A stretch of DNA of 64,000 nucleotides from Paramecium tetraurelia (GCF_000165425.1 NW_001799488.1:124001-188000), one strand, 5' to 3'; positions 24,824-38,279 are shown, numbered from the stretch's first letter. Notes: a model not told the origin generated them from the letters alone. Numbers and translations: made by a program.

Positions 24824-27800
24824 ATGGAAACCAAATCTGAATACGGTTTATCAAAGGAAGGCCAAAGCTCTTTGGGTAAGGTGGTGATTGAGATAAAGAA
24901 TGTTCTATTTTCAGTAACCAGATAGATGCTTATTGATGATGATCCATCCTTGTTGTTTACGATCGCATCATTACTCATCCAGCTATTTTAAATGACTTAC
25001 ATTTGCTTCAATCGAAATCTTTATTCGGCTTGGAAGCATGATGAAATAGCAGAATATGTATAATCGATAACTGGCTATGTTCTATTATCTCCTCAATATG
25101 ATCACATGTCATATTCAGCAATGGTGATATTAACTTACCTGTTTGTAGGCATAATTGCTTTAGAAATTTTACTCTATTTGGTATTGAGCAACAGAACTGA
25201 GAAACTCAGCAAGACTCTGCCCATGACAATGTTAAAATCAATTATCAATTTGATGCTTTCAATTTTATATATGCCAATTGTAGATTTATTTATTTCAGTG
25301 TGGACATGCAGAGATTCTTACCACTTTTCATTTACGAATTATGAATGCTGGGCAGGCAGTCATACTGTCCATTCAATTGTCGCAATTATATTTTTGATCA
25401 TATTCTACACCTTGAGTGCAGTTCACTCATTTCTCTATTATGAAGCACGCTTTATTTATACCAATTCTATTTCTAAGCAGAGTGGGTTTGATGATTTTAT
25501 TTTGAAAACTTACATTCTGATCTAAGTACTAAATTATTCATTTATTGAATCATAATATGTCTAGGTTATTTTGATAGCCTTCGGAAATATAACTCTCTAT
25601 ATCTATAATTACCACCAAAATACTCACAACAATCTAATAGTCTATAAAATATAGTAAATGATTATTGCAATCAATAATTGGACTTGCATAATGTTGGCTT
25701 TCAGTAAGATCCTAGAGGATGTCATATTTAGAGGTACCATCTATGCATGGCTATTGGGAATTCCTTTATTGATTATTATTGTGATACAAAACCCTGAGGA
25801 AAGAATAGATTTGTTGTTATTGGATAATTTCAAAGGAACAATAAATCAAATATTGTTATAGTAACATCATTTACTAAGATTGCACAATTGGAATACTCAA
25901 TTATTCAATATCATTTTGGATGGATATTTGAAGACTCACAATTAAACATGTGTTAGACCTGACTGTGGCAAGGAATTAATTAAGATCATTTAGTAAAATT
26001 ATTTGGATGCCAGTAAGAGATTCCCATATGATTATTAATTGAAGATTAGATATGGATTCTTCTTGCTCCATATTGGTTAAAGGTAATATGCCTTGTAGGA
26101 ATTCAATCAAGCGTAGAATTTGAATCCAACTATGGATTATGAGTTTGTGCTTTTTAGATACAAGAAGATTATTGAAGATGAAATGAACGATTAAAATGTT
26201 GAATAAGTAGATACTCATAATGATACAATGTACTTAAATATCATCAAGAACTTTTAGAGCAAGATTGAAAGAGTAACCTTGATAAACATGGATTTCTGGT
26301 CTTAATTGTAAGAAGATTACCCAGATTTAGGGAAATTGAATTAGATAGGTTTGAATATTCATAATCTAATGAATGAAATTGAAATGACCTGGAATAGATT
26401 ATAAAAGACAAAATAGAATACTTAGAAGAGTTTAAAAATGTATAGTAAATTTATGATTGATGTTGTGTAAGATTAAGATTATGGTGAGTTGTTGTATGAG
26501 AAATCTAGAGTCATGGATGCCTCTTATGTGAGGAAGGGTATATAGATGGCAAGTAAGGAAGAAATCAGTATGGAGAGTTTGCCTACAATGATCATTTCAT
26601 TAGCTCCTGATAAGTTTGGACAAATCATAAATCTCAATACGGCCTGTCATGTATTTGGCTATATGAAGAATGAATTAATTAATAGGAAATTGAATGTCTT
26701 AATACCCAATATCTTTTAAAAAGCACATGATTAGCTAATGAAATTGGGATTCGATTAAAAATTGAGTAAAGAAAGATCGATTTATGTGAAAAATAAATAG
26801 AATTATCTCATTCCTTGTATCATTGAGATGAAGGCCTTAACATCCCTAGATTAATCAGTTATGATAATAGCATAATTTAAGTTATTCAAACCATATAAGC
26901 AAACATGTTATATATTGTTTGATAGTGATGATATCATAGACTCAATCTCTTTTAATTGTATAAGTTTACTTGGCTTGGATTTGCGATTGATACAGAATAA
27001 GAAATTATTGGTGAGTGAGATATTTCCTTAATTGCAGGACAAGAGCGAATTCTTAATTAAAGGGGGAGGTGTTATTTAATATAGGATACCAGAAGATATC
27101 ATGAGCGGATAGATTCAATCCAATGAATACATTGATGAAAAGACTAAGTTCTCTTAAGAGTTCGTATGTACATTGAATTCAGTTACATTAAATAATTAGC
27201 AATTAGGTTATATGATGAAATTAGAATAAAAAGAGAGTGAGAATCGATTAGTTCCATTGAAGAAATCAAAATCTAATTTCTAATTTAAATATAATGTTAA
27301 TAAGAAGATCTTTTTGGGAGAATTCTCCACTGATCAAGTCTCAGCCATTCATGATTTATCATCGGTTCATGATTAAACTGTAGATGTAAGTGCCATGTCT
27401 GTAAAAAACTAATCAATTACACAAGTGAAATCATCAGAGGATCAGAAATTTGATTATGGAGAAGGCATTAAGACATTGTAACTCTTTCAAAATAGAATTC
27501 AGGAAATTGATAAGGAGGAAATTATGGAAGAATTTGACGAAGAACATTAATAAAGTGTATTTCAAAATAATATTGAATAATAATAGGATAATGAAAGTAG
27601 CATTAATAACAACATTTTTAAATCAAGAGCTTCGTTGTAAGAATAAATCAAAAATTAAGGGAGAATTTCAATTATATCAAAAATGATCTGGTTTACAAAT
27701 ATTTTATATCTAGTTATGACAGCCTTAGCCTTCTTTGAATTCTTTTATTTAAATCAATAGTATAATGAAATCGAAGATAACATCAATCTTATTGGAAAAG

Positions 27801-29513
27801 AAAACCAAATACAAGCCACATTATAATCTATATTGACAAACGTATAAAATCTGAAGATGCTCAATTTAGGTGTTTGGTAGAATACAAATAAGTCCTCTTA
27901 TGAGACAACTTAAAAGGAAATCCTGGTCAAGCAACTAAATAATGTTTAAGATTTAAATAAGGAGATTATTATGAGCGATTTAAAAATGACAGACTATTAT
28001 TCAAATATGAAGGTTTCAGATACTGTTAAAATGTATTTTAGCACTGGTTCAAGCCAATAATATGATTTTATGGAGGCCACTCAATAAATTATCAGCAAAG
28101 GCATTGAAGTATCAAGTATGTCTCTGAAGGACATTAGGGAAGATTAAACAAGTGTTTTCTTTGTAGAATATAACCTTTTAAATGAGTATTGGATGGCATT
28201 ATCGATAGTAGCAGATTAGTTTGTTTTAGCATTAGATGACAGAACTACCAAACAGGAATAGATTGAAATTATTGTGATTACACTTTCTGCTATTATGTTA
28301 TTTGTGTCTCTAATAATTTATTCGATAGCAATCATCCTCTTAACTTAGATGAGATTATCAATACTACAGTTATTCTTAGATATTCCAGAAAAGACAGTGA
28401 AGTATTTCTACAGCAAGTGTGAGAATTACATAAGTAATTTATAGGTAGGAGAGGATGATGAAAATGTCTCATTTTAAGAAGATTTAGAAGAGCAGGCAGA
28501 GTTGAATAAGACTTTGAAATCAAGAAAGAAGAAGAAGAAGTTTATTAATTCTAATTAAAACCACAAGGATCATATATTATTATTTGTATTTTCAGTTATG
28601 ATATTGTAAGGATATTTTATATTTGCCTATTTTGTAACATAGAATGAATTGAATAATATGAATTAACAAATAGCTGAATTTAATATCACAACGAGATGTG
28701 AAGGTTTCTATAGGTTTTGCGATAATTCTGAAAGGCAACTGTTTTATAATCAAGAAATCAAATTACTCAACCAAGAACCCTATGACGTGATCAAATAAAA
28801 TGTAAAGGATATGTATGCATATGATACATCAATGCAATAACAACATGCTTTGAACATAGATGTGTAGAATTCAGATTACAGAAGTGTGTATGAACATATA
28901 ATGATGTCTGATCCGTGTGATGTACTCCCTTCATATGGATCTCCTGATACTGTTACTTGTGAAGCCTTTGCAAGAGGAGCACTGGCCTAAGGGAACTCGA
29001 TTGGAGTGGCTAGATATATAGAGAATTTGCGATACATTATAACGATCTATGACAAATTTAAAGGTCTTGGGTCTGCTCCAAATTTCACGACTGTTGCAAG
29101 AGGAGATGCAGTGGCTTCTCATATAGTAGAGGATGCAGAGAGAAACAATATTTTGAACTTGAATAACTTCAATTAGACAAAAGAGTCGAGGGTATATCAA
29201 TCTAATTATCTAACACGTATGTTTATGCACATTATTATGTTAAGCATCTTTTCGATATTTGACTGATAACATGATTGATGGATTCAGTAAGGATTTAAGT
29301 GATCATGTAGCATAGAAATTGGCAGTTTTCATAGTTTTCAATGTCTTACTCTTCATAATGTAATTTTTGATCATGTACCCTTTCCTTTTGAAATTAAACA
29401 AGCAAATATCAAATACAAGGCTGTTGTTGACAATGATTCCACTGAGATTGATACTCAAAATATACTCCATAAGAAACTTCATCAAAAATAATTTGACTGA
29501 TATTTAATATTGA
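24824..29513 (+). CDS. Large multi-membrane PAS-domain protein (TmcB/TmcC-like)
   Basis: 1,553 residues. One 28-nt intron (29217-29244) near the 3' end is required; without it the frame ends early and the last membrane segment is lost. The N-terminal 350 residues contain six or more hydrophobic helices (VILTYLFVGIIALEILLYLV is one). A soluble region follows with a TPR-like stretch (GQRQYALQEFNQAQNLNP). A PAS domain begins near residue 586 (PTMIISLAPDKFGQIINLN, then GYMKNELI). After a long acidic linker come further helices with large loops between them. This order matches a ciliate/protist family annotated by similarity to Dictyostelium tiny macrocysts protein B. PAS suggests sensing of a ligand or redox state. 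Localisation and signal are unknown. Confidence 0.75.
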
Positions 29514-29533
29514 AATAATTATTATAATTATAA

Positions 29534-30380
29534 ATGAAAAAATCTCCACCTCCAAAAGATAAAAAAAAAAAAGAAAAAAGTCTCGAAAAAGCAGGCGATA
29601 AATAGGATAAACAAGAGAAGTTCGAAAAATCAAATAAAAATCTTCAGCCTTTGGATAAAGTCAGAATACCTAGGAATGTGAACTTTTATCTGCACTTCTT
29701 ACAACATCCGGAGATAACTGAGAACGATATAGAATGGGTCTTATAACTTCGACACTGGGATGCTGTATATCAATTTCATATTTAATGTGTAGAACAAAAT
29801 GAAGGAACTTCTTAGCAAGATACCAAATCAACCATACTCTCTCGCAGACAAAAAAACTATATTCTCAGAGAAACAACACGATGTTTAGGATATCAAAAAC
29901 AAGGATAATGTTGCTAATTTTATGCATCTACTTAACCATCGTTTGGGATTGGGTGCTTCTGGGAGTTAAGCAGATTTTGAAACTGGGTTGAGAAGATATC
30001 AAGCAAACGATGAAAATCTAAGTAAGAAGGAGAAGGGATGGTGGTATATACCGAAGAAGGATAGACATGATTTCCCTGAATTCCCAAAACCTTTGAAGGA
30101 GTAAGGAGAACTTAAAAAGTCTTTCAGTACTGGAAAGTTTAATACAATGAAGTTTACTTATTCAGGATTTGAGGGAATGCAAGAACTGCCTCCCTATACC
30201 ATGAAATTTAAGTAGGGTAATTGCGGCAGCGTGAAACACTTGTTTGGCCCAGATGTAAGAATGTCTCAAGGACTTTGGGAGGAGGGATTAAGGGAGTCAT
30301 ATAATAAGAGAATGCCATCGCAACATCGAAACAAAGAAGAAAGTAAAAATAAACAGAAATTGGATCCTATAAAAAAATGA
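29534..30380 (+). CDS. Conserved-looking hypothetical protein
   Basis: 272 residues; a 28-nt intron (29765-29792, GTATAT...GTGTAG) joins two frames. The first 40 residues are extremely Lys/Glu-rich (KDKKKKEKSLEKAGDK). The body is soluble with aromatic motifs (GWWYIPKKDRHDFPEFPKP, LPPYTMKF, HLFGPDVRMSQGLW). I do not recognise the family; the lysine-rich start and compact body recall small ciliary proteins, but that is impression only. It begins 20 bp after the PAS gene, on the same strand. Confidence 0.65.
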
Positions 30381-30486
30381 CCAACATCTATTAGTTTGTT
30401 ATAAATATATATTTTATATATATGAAAACAATTCAGATGTAAATACGCTTATATTTTATATTATCATTAAACAATAACTCATTTTA

Positions 30487-33400
30487 ATGTTACAACTTAG
30501 TTAGTTGTACGGATATTAGAATAAGTATCCAAAACCTGCCTAATTAACTTAACACAAAAGGTTCGACTCTCAACCCATTCATTTAATCTCTCCAGTGAAA
30601 AGCTTTCAGTAAGATTAATAGGTACAGGAACTCACTCGCATTAGAGAGAAACTTGAATACTACAATGAAGGCAATCGCAAAAAGCCTTTTGAACAAGTTG
30701 TTGAGGAGATGGATTTCAAATACAAAAAATAACCTATACATATCGATCCTACTTAAACTACTTTAAATGAAATTGATAGATTACATAATGATTATCTAAA
30801 TTCTGGTATGCGAGATCCAATTTATTTGAACTCTCTCCAAAAATTAAGACATGATTTTCTAAAATAAGCATAACCTATTGGCTATTATGTTCGTCCACCT
30901 GTGCAATAAGGACATACACCATCTTATACTAATCATCCAATCTATGAGCATTTACCCACAAGCTTTAAAAGAGAATTGAATCAATAACATTCATTACCAG
31001 TATTACAACACAATCGACAGAAAACGGACTTCTCTGGAAGCATAAATGATTAAATGTTGAGTTATATGAGAAACGAGGAGAATGAGGCCGTTAGACAATC
31101 ATCAATGGATAGATTGACCAACATATAGATGATTAAAACTTCAATAGAGAATGAAGTTGTCAAAGAAAGAATCAACAAAATGGCTTAGGAAATGACCATG
31201 AAAAGAAAAAGAGGTTTCGAATCTAACGAAGATGTGACTGTTCCATATAGTCATCTCGAAGGATTTACCATTCAATGGGACATGGTATCAAAATTGCCTA
31301 TTTAATACACTAAAGCCAGAATTTCGTTTGGCATATTTAAATAAACCGAAGAATATCATGCATATAAGTTAACTAGTGATTGTCTTACTCAAGCAGAAAC
31401 CTATAGAACAAATAAATGCATCTTCAATTCAATAGAATAAATGAGAGATGTTCAAGCAGATGACAAGACAATACTGTACATTGAAATTTGGGTCTTTGAA
31501 AGTGATGGATCTTTATCTATGCTTGGTTGGAGTGTCTTTAAACTATTTGATCGTACCGGATCACTATACATAGGTAAATATAAACTGCCTTTCTATCAGT
31601 AACAATACAAACCCAGGGACCTTTTAGTGTATAGTAAAGAGTACCCTTATTATGGAAATTTATGTATGTACTTTAGAATTATGCAATAACCTTAACATCT
31701 CGATGAAATTATCTTTGTAGAAAGTGATTACCACATTCCTCATTATCATATTCATAGGGAATGTAAAATTATAAGGTCGGAAATCAAAGATCAGGCCTAA
31801 ATCCCAACAGATTTTGCCAAGGCCTTTGCTTATGATAAGCCATTGAGAGAGAGAGAACCTCAATTATTTGGAGACCTACCATTGTCGCCTACCAAAAAAT
31901 AAAGAACTCTCAGGCCTTAATATCAAATAACTGATGATGAATATTTTGGCGATGAAAAATTAAAGGAATCTCCAACCACTAGCATTTAATAAAAATATTA
32001 GGTTAAAAGTCGGTTCAGTAAGAAAATCGATACTATAGAACATTTACCAACTCAAGAGAAAAACAGTCAATAATCTAGTGATGCCATTATTAAATTAGAA
32101 TCTATTCGGCATCTTGATAAAGATTCCTAAAGAGGATCCACAAAAAATATTAGAATTTAATTAATTCAAGAAGAATAGTTTGACAGCAAGCGAAGCATAG
32201 AAGTGAAGGAGGCAACTAGGAGGGCAAATGGAGACAATACAATTAGAGGAGATAGAACTATTAGGGGGGATAGAACTGTTAGAGGGGATAGAACAAATAA
32301 AGGAGGCTAGACGAGCAGACATCTCATTCAATTATAATAATAAGATGGACTATCTAATTAAATAACTAATGTTAAGTATTTTAACAAATTGAAACGCAAG
32401 TTAAAAGCCAATTAAGGAGATTAGACTGTTAGATCTTAAAAAAATATTGAAATTCCAACCGAGCCGGATTTAGGTAGTACAAGGAATAAAGTGGTGATAA
32501 CTGGGGCAGGAGTTGTAGTAATGGATATTTTAAAATTGAGTAGTTTGGATACCAAAAAATATAATGAATTGAAGTTGAAAATTGGTTTCTTTATTAATGA
32601 TATCATATTGAAGGATGAAAATGAAACAGATTGTGTCATGACTTAAAACTTGATTCCAAATGAAGTAACCGATAAGTAGCAAAGATATAACCTTCATGCA
32701 GAGTTCTCCTTAGATTATGCTAATATATTATCCATTTTTGAGCAGGAGGGATTCTCTACAAAGGATGCTTATGTTTACATTGCAATTTATTAGAATAATG
32801 CATTATTGGGCTGGTATGTGGGTCAATTATTCAAAGAGACAGACGATCTAAATAATCTATAAGTAGATTCTGGCTTATATTAAGTTAATTTAATTAAACC
32901 CCCTGGTCAATAAGCCCCATTTCATCAAAAGGACATGGTTAAAAGTAATATTTAATTGGATTTTGTTTTGATGAGCAAGAAGGACCAACTTAAGAATCTG
33001 CCTACAGTAAATAAGTACACAATTTAAGAAGAAGAGAAAGTTAAAAATGTGGAAAATCCAGAATGGAATACTTAAATGATTATTTAATTGCTTCAGGCAT
33101 ACAATTTCGTGTCCAAAGATGAGCTATAGATCAGTATATCTATTCAATCTGAGTAAAAGACAATAGATGATGTTCTGTAAAGATAATGTTAAATAAAGGA
33201 TGATTTGGATATCTTTTCAACTGAATCAAAAAATGTATATAATTCCCATTATTATACTACATTTAGAGTAGGAAAGAAGTATTTGTAGGATACATTTTCT
33301 AAAGTTAATCTTTTAAATTATGTGATCATAATCCATCAGCATAATTAATTTTTGGGAATGACCTAGCTGAATGTTTTTAAGAAAACATCAATGTAGACTG

Positions 33401-34413
33401 GTGAATTTAGATTAAACTTATATACAATAAATAATAAAAAGTTGAGCTTTGAGATTAAATTACTAATTAAAGAAGTACCATTGTAATTAGATATTTATGA
33501 AAGGACACCATCTTATCGAATGAGTAAATCTAAAGGTGGTTATACATAATAAGATGAAGATGATGAAGTTAAGGAGAAGGATTCAAAGAAACCTTCAAGT
33601 ATATCTCGATATTTACCAATTACAGTATAGATTTAAGAATTATAGTTAAAGAATAAGAAGGTTGTTTTGAAGATTTTGAAGAATAATGAAATAGTAAAGT
33701 AGTAGAATGAGGATGATTGTATACAAGAGATGATTGTTCCAAATTCAGCTGTATTTATTATCGACATTGATGATATGTTAAAGTGTAAGGAAGGCTATTT
33801 TGTGTTGATAGAAGTTTATGATGATGTTTTAATAGCATGGTTTGCTATGAATATGGTATTTAATAAGAAACTATACACAACCAAATTATTCACCGAATTA
33901 TACAAGAGTCCAAAATTACAAACCCCTTTGGATTATAAGCTGGTTAAGAAGTTGAAGGAGAAGATAGAATTCCAAATTCATTAAGGAGATGTGCGAACGG
34001 ATATTAGGAAGTTAAATCAGAAACAAAGAACAGGCTTAGACATACATATTCATTCAATTTCAAATTTGCCATACAACGGAGACAATCAAATAATAATTCA
34101 ATTGATTAATGATGGCAAAGTGATTCAGGATAAATTATTAAAATTGTGTTAAACAAAGTAGAATATGAATATTGTTAATGGTTATATTAAAGATTTAAGC
34201 TTTAATTTTAATTTAAACAAAGGAGATGTCCCTAAAAATAGTTAGTTGGGAATTTATATAAGTCAGGAGAATGTGGAGGTGAGATGGTGTGTTATCTCTT
34301 TGTACACTTTGGGGAAATTGAAGGAAGGGAAGGTGGAGAAGAAAATGTTTACAGGGCCATTCAATAAGACAAACAAGGTTTCAAATACTGATATTTGTCT
34401 AGAAATAGAGTGA
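30487..34413 (+). CDS. Large protein with repeated beta-rich (C2-like) modules
   Basis: 1,308 residues in a single uninterrupted exon. Residues about 1-240 are coiled-coil-like. Three regions repeat a beta-rich pattern: near 330-400 (LGWSVFKLF, then LYIGKYKLPFY, then YYGNLCMYFRI), near 680-800 (YVYIAIYQNNALLGWYVGQL) and near 1080-1300 (VLIEVYDDVLIAWFAMNM; LGIYISQENVEVRW). Short Trp motifs of the form LGW recur in equivalent places. This resembles C2-like domain tandems in some coiled-coil ciliary proteins such as CCDC17, but I cannot confirm the family. A short tandem repeat lies at about residues 582-605. Confidence 0.6.
32230..32301 (+). repeat. 18-bp in-frame tandem repeat, four copies
   Basis: Four 18-bp units encode GDNTIR, GDRTIR, GDRTVR and GDRTNK inside the 1,308-residue protein. 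Third-base differences between units (GGA/GGG, AGA/AGG) show they are not freshly duplicated. The segment is charged and probably a flexible linker; copy number may vary between strains. Confidence 0.85.
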
Positions 34414-34487
34414 TGATAAAAAATAGAGTTGAATAAATATATTGAATATATTGGAATGAATAAAAATTTAATTTTAAATTATAATTT

Positions 34488-35374
34488 ATGGGCAGAGAGT
34501 TCAGTGGTGGTAGAGGAGATACACGAGGTGGTAGAGGAGGAGACCGAGGAAGAGGAGCTCCAAGAGGTAGAGGAGCCCCAAGAGGTGGAAGAGGAGGTCG
34601 TTTCGGAGGAGCTCCAAAAGCCTTTGTAGTTCCTCATCCAAGATTGGCAGGAGTTTTTGTGGCCAAGGGATAATAAGAAGCTTTGGTTACTAAGAATATG
34701 GTGCCAGGAGAATCAGTTTATAATGAGAAAAGAATTTCTGTTGAAGATAAACAAACAGGAGAGAAAGTAGAATATAGAGTTTGGAATCCATTCAGATCAA
34801 AGATAGCAGCTGGAGTTATCGGAGGAGTGAGTGATATTTTCATTAAGCCAGGAGCTAAGGTGTTATATTTGGGAGCTGCATCTGGAACCACTGTTTCTCA
34901 TGTTTCAGACATTATAGGATCAGAAGGTACATATTTGAAGATTATTTTAGGTGTTGTATATGCCGTTGAGTTCTCTCATAGATCAGGCAGGGATTTGGTC
35001 AATATGGCCAAGAAGCGAACAAATATTGTTCCCATCATTGCCGATGCCAGAAAACCATTAGAGTACAGGATGCTTGTTGGTATGGTTGATGTTGTATTTG
35101 CCGATGTGGCATAACCAGACCAAGCCAGAATTGTGGGATTGAATTCACAATATTTCTTGAAGAAGGGTGGTCATTTCATGATCTCCATCAAGGCTAATTG
35201 CATTGATTCCACGAACAGAGCTGAAGTAGTCTTTTAACATGAAGTGCAAAGATTGAAGGTATACTAATATTCAAATTATCTTTACAGGATGAAGGCCTTA
35301 CACCTCAAGAATAATTGACATTAGAACCATATGAAAGAGATCATGCTATTGTTATTGGAGTGTATAATGTTTGA
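34488..35374 (+). CDS. Fibrillarin, box C/D snoRNP 2'-O-methyltransferase
   Basis: 277 residues with two introns: 34927-34950 (24 nt) and 35259-35287 (29 nt). The first 45 residues are a glycine/arginine-rich domain ([17 protein letters not shown]), as in eukaryotic fibrillarins. The methyltransferase domain follows: [11 protein letters not shown], the SAM-binding [15 protein letters not shown], then [31 protein letters not shown] and [14 protein letters not shown]. It acts in the nucleolus, methylating rRNA riboses guided by box C/D snoRNAs. Without the first intron an insertion of eight residues would break the conserved GxVYAVEF segment, so splicing is near certain although this intron has no in-frame stop. 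Length is slightly short for the family because the GAR domain is short. Confidence 0.97.
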
Positions 35375-35395
35375 AAATTAAAATATAAATATTTA

Positions 35396-36213
35396 ATGAG
35401 TCATTATTAAAACCCCTCTTACAATCATGCTCAAATGAAATAATAAGTTGGAGTTTCCAATTTGAAGATGCTAGATGGGGAGGACTTGAGTAAGCCATCC
35501 AATTTCATTCTCTATTTTAGCTGCTGGAGACAGAAGAAAAATGTAGTAACTGTAGATGAAAGATTGGGTTTAATAACAAACTCAAGAGAACTAAGCCAAA
35601 AAACAATTGAACAAGCAGATCCAACAATAATATGATTAACAGACTCTACAAATAAATCAGAACTTGAAGGAATTAGATCAAGAACAACAGAGGAGAAGAG
35701 TTGAGATGGAAATAGCAAATCAGCAAATCAATAACTAAATGGCTAAAGAAAAACAGGATAGGGAACAATACATGGCAGCTCTGGCTTAATAGGAAAAGAA
35801 ATAGCATCAGCAAGAAATAATGAATAATGATGTCTGGACTGAAAAGTACATTCCTCCTTTATTAAATCTAAAGTACGGCAACCTGTTAAAGCGCTTTGGC
35901 TCCTCACAGAGTCATACCTTATCATTACAAAGGAATGTCAGAAGAATAGAGATAACAAATCAGAAATGATTAGGCTTAATAAAGATAAGAAAATGAACAG
36001 AAAAGGTAATAGGAGAAGGAAGATGAAAAGATGTGGGCACAATATAATGAGGTATATCTATATTTTGATCATCTCTAGCATAATCGAAAGTAACTTATTG
36101 TTTAGGAAAGGGAAAAGGCTCGTAAATTGTAAACTTTGAGGAATAATTAAAAAGAGTTTAATTTACTATCCTAAACTGAATAGAAATTAAAACTTAAAAA
36201 TGAATATGCATGA
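35396..36213 (+). CDS. RIB43A-family ciliary microtubule protein
   Basis: 243 residues with three introns (35490-35520, 35846-35873, 36052-36078). The family signature appears only after splicing: WTENTATCQSALAPHRV, then PYHYKGMSEEQRQQIRNDQ, matching the RIB43A pattern of TExxxA..GPHRV...WKGM. The rest is a long Gln/Glu/Lys coiled coil; the N-terminal part carries DLTAGDRRKMQQLQMKDW, also typical. RIB43A proteins bind inside the doublet-microtubule wall of axonemes. The protein is shorter than animal homologues (about 380 residues), having one conserved block plus coiled coil. It starts 22 bp after the fibrillarin stop. Confidence 0.88.
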
Positions 36214-36232
36214 TAAATAAATATATTTATAA

Positions 36233-37130
36233 TGATCTATGAGATTACACATTTTTTAATTTCAGAGAGTCCAAAATGTATGGATATCTTAAAAGAATAT
36301 TTGGTTCTTGGTACTTTGGATGAAAATGTATATCTATGTTCTTAACCATATCATACAAAATGAAATGAAACTATATTGATAGATCATCTTTAGGTGTTAT
36401 AGACTTATCCATTAATGTTGAAGGAGCTTAAGTACTAAATTAGAATAAAATAATATCAATTCTTGTGTTATCATTAGGTAATTATCTTAGGATCTGAGAT
36501 ATTAATGAAAGTGAATACCTGAAATATCATTTGATGCATTTTCCAATTAGATTTCTTGATTCATCAATTATAGTCACTTCTGGAGAATTGAGAATAACTA
36601 GCTTTTATCAAATTAAAACAAATTGAGGATTAAAAATATAGACACAAACCCAATTTCTTATTCATGTTCACTAAAGATTCATGATTTATTATTAGCAGTT
36701 GGTAATGAAGAGGGTTCTCTCATTTTGATCAATTAAAATTCATAAAAGAAGTAGATCAAATTTTATTCTAAACAAATAAAGACAACAGTATCTATGGATA
36801 ACAATAGAATATTGACAAGATCAGATGATGAATTAATTAAACACTTAGACCTAGAGAAGTTTGAAATCATTCAATAATTCAGAGGTCATAAGTATGGAGT
36901 GAGGATCTCTGTAAATTAATGAGAAAGTATGAAATTTAAGATTATTCAACTTTTTGTCAGCTGTTCTACAGACAGAACAATTTGAGTTTGGGATGCTAAT
37001 CAGATTTACTCCCAGAATTACATATAAACCATGAATGACAAACCAGGAGGTATCAGCAGTATCGACATAAGAATGACCAAATCATTGCTGCTCATGATTG
37101 TGGCATAATAAGCTTTTATGCTATATGATA
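36233..37130 (+). pseudogene. Broken WD40-repeat protein
   Basis: Blade-like segments are easy to read but cannot be joined into one frame. Examples are YLVLGTLDENVYLC, LLAVGNEEGSLILINQN and, at about 36955-37000, FVSCSTDRTI-stop-VWDANQIY, where TGA sits inside a WD repeat at a position that normally holds a charged residue. An intron at 36911-36940 could remove one upstream TGA, but none can remove the TGA inside the VWD blade. Additional TGAs and frame changes occur at 36360-36640. The intact neighbour genes argue against general sequencing trouble. The 3' end is overlapped by the convergent gene 37082-37756. Confidence 0.7.
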
Positions 37131-37756
37131 ATTATTTTGTGCGGTATGCGTGGTTAATCATTTTACAATCTTATCTCTTCTGTATTTGAATGGATAACTT
37201 GAAATATCTTATAAAGGGGATGCTCTTTCCTCACTTGGATAAAGTATGTTTGTGAAGAAACCATGTCTATTATTGTAAGACTCTCTAATTTATCTATGAA
37301 TCTCCTAAGTTGTCCAAGTACGAGGTACTTACTCATTGAGGGCTTTCATATTTAATCCAACTCTTCTCTCTATTAAATTAAGCAAATGCAACTTCTCGCT
37401 ATAATAATTAAGAATATTCAATACTTTTATAAGGCATTGTAAAATGGATTGAAGTTTAGCCATCCTAGCCAAAGAATGCCAGAGATTGCTGCAGGAATCA
37501 ATCTTTATGCAGACACTGAATATTTTGTAGCTATGTATGGCTACAATGCCCCAGTATAGTGAAATAGAGCATAACATGCAGCTGGAAATCCCCAATATGA
37601 CCAAGTATTTAATCTATCCTTTAGAAGGAAAGATTTGATATCCTCAGAAAATAAAACTCTCTATTTATAAGCATTTAGAAGAGTGATTGATTTCTCTTCT
37701 TCAGTATAAAAGTGCCAGATCCTTAACTCGAAAGGAGATCGCTTTTCAAAGGCCAT
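37082..37756 (-). CDS. Predicted membrane protein, unknown
   Basis: 206 residues with introns at 37399-37424 (26 nt) and 37305-37332 (28 nt). The start gives MAFEKRSPFELRIWHFYTEE. The middle has one or two hydrophobic segments (WGFPAACYALFHYTGAL, then LIPAAISGILWLGWL), followed by a soluble helical C-terminus. Size and layout suggest an organellar membrane protein; no family recognised. The last 50 codons overlap the WD40 pseudogene on the other strand, so the C-terminus is less certain than the rest. Confidence 0.6.
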
Positions 37757-37808
37757 CTTTTCAATAAAATAAATTATAAACTAATATTTATTCAAATTTT
37801 TATCAGAT

Positions 37809-38279
37809 TCAAAGCTAATCAATAACAATAGACTGGAAAGTCTTCAAGATCCTGTGCTAAGAAGGAATTAGAATGCAATTTTTTCTTTTTGGTGTTCTTG
37901 AAAAAATTTATTATTAATCTTTAGTGGATATTCTTTCCCTCTTTATAACTCCCTTTTAAGTTTCAATGATAAGGACTTTATCACAAAAACTCACTCTTTT
38001 TTATTTTTGACTTGAACATATTTATTTCATCTAAAATATGCTATCTTTTAATTAGAAGGAAGGGTTTGTCTTTATCGAGGACTTCATTTAAATATGGTTG
38101 TTTGTTTGAGTAGTAATTGAGAATTCTTAAATAGGCTTTAATTTAAGTTTCTATAAAAGAGATGGTGTTGAGATAAGTAAATTTCTTTCTGATTGAAATG
38201 TTGGAGTCAATTCATCATTTTGTTGTGATGAATCTATGTTAATTTAGAGTTTTCTCGCTATTTTAAAAGATTAGATCAT
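37809..38279 (-). CDS. Hypothetical basic protein with RVSF motif
   Basis: 156 residues from ATG 38279 to TGA 37809-37811. Ser/Thr/Gln/Lys-rich and probably disordered. It contains KRVSFCDKVLIIE, a good match to the RVxF docking motif for protein phosphatase 1, but such a short motif can occur by chance. The frame stays open upstream to about 38600 with coding-like stretches (FLESELLESISCKRHKIYES), so an upstream exon and a different start are possible; I could not place a convincing ATG and intron. Confidence 0.45.
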
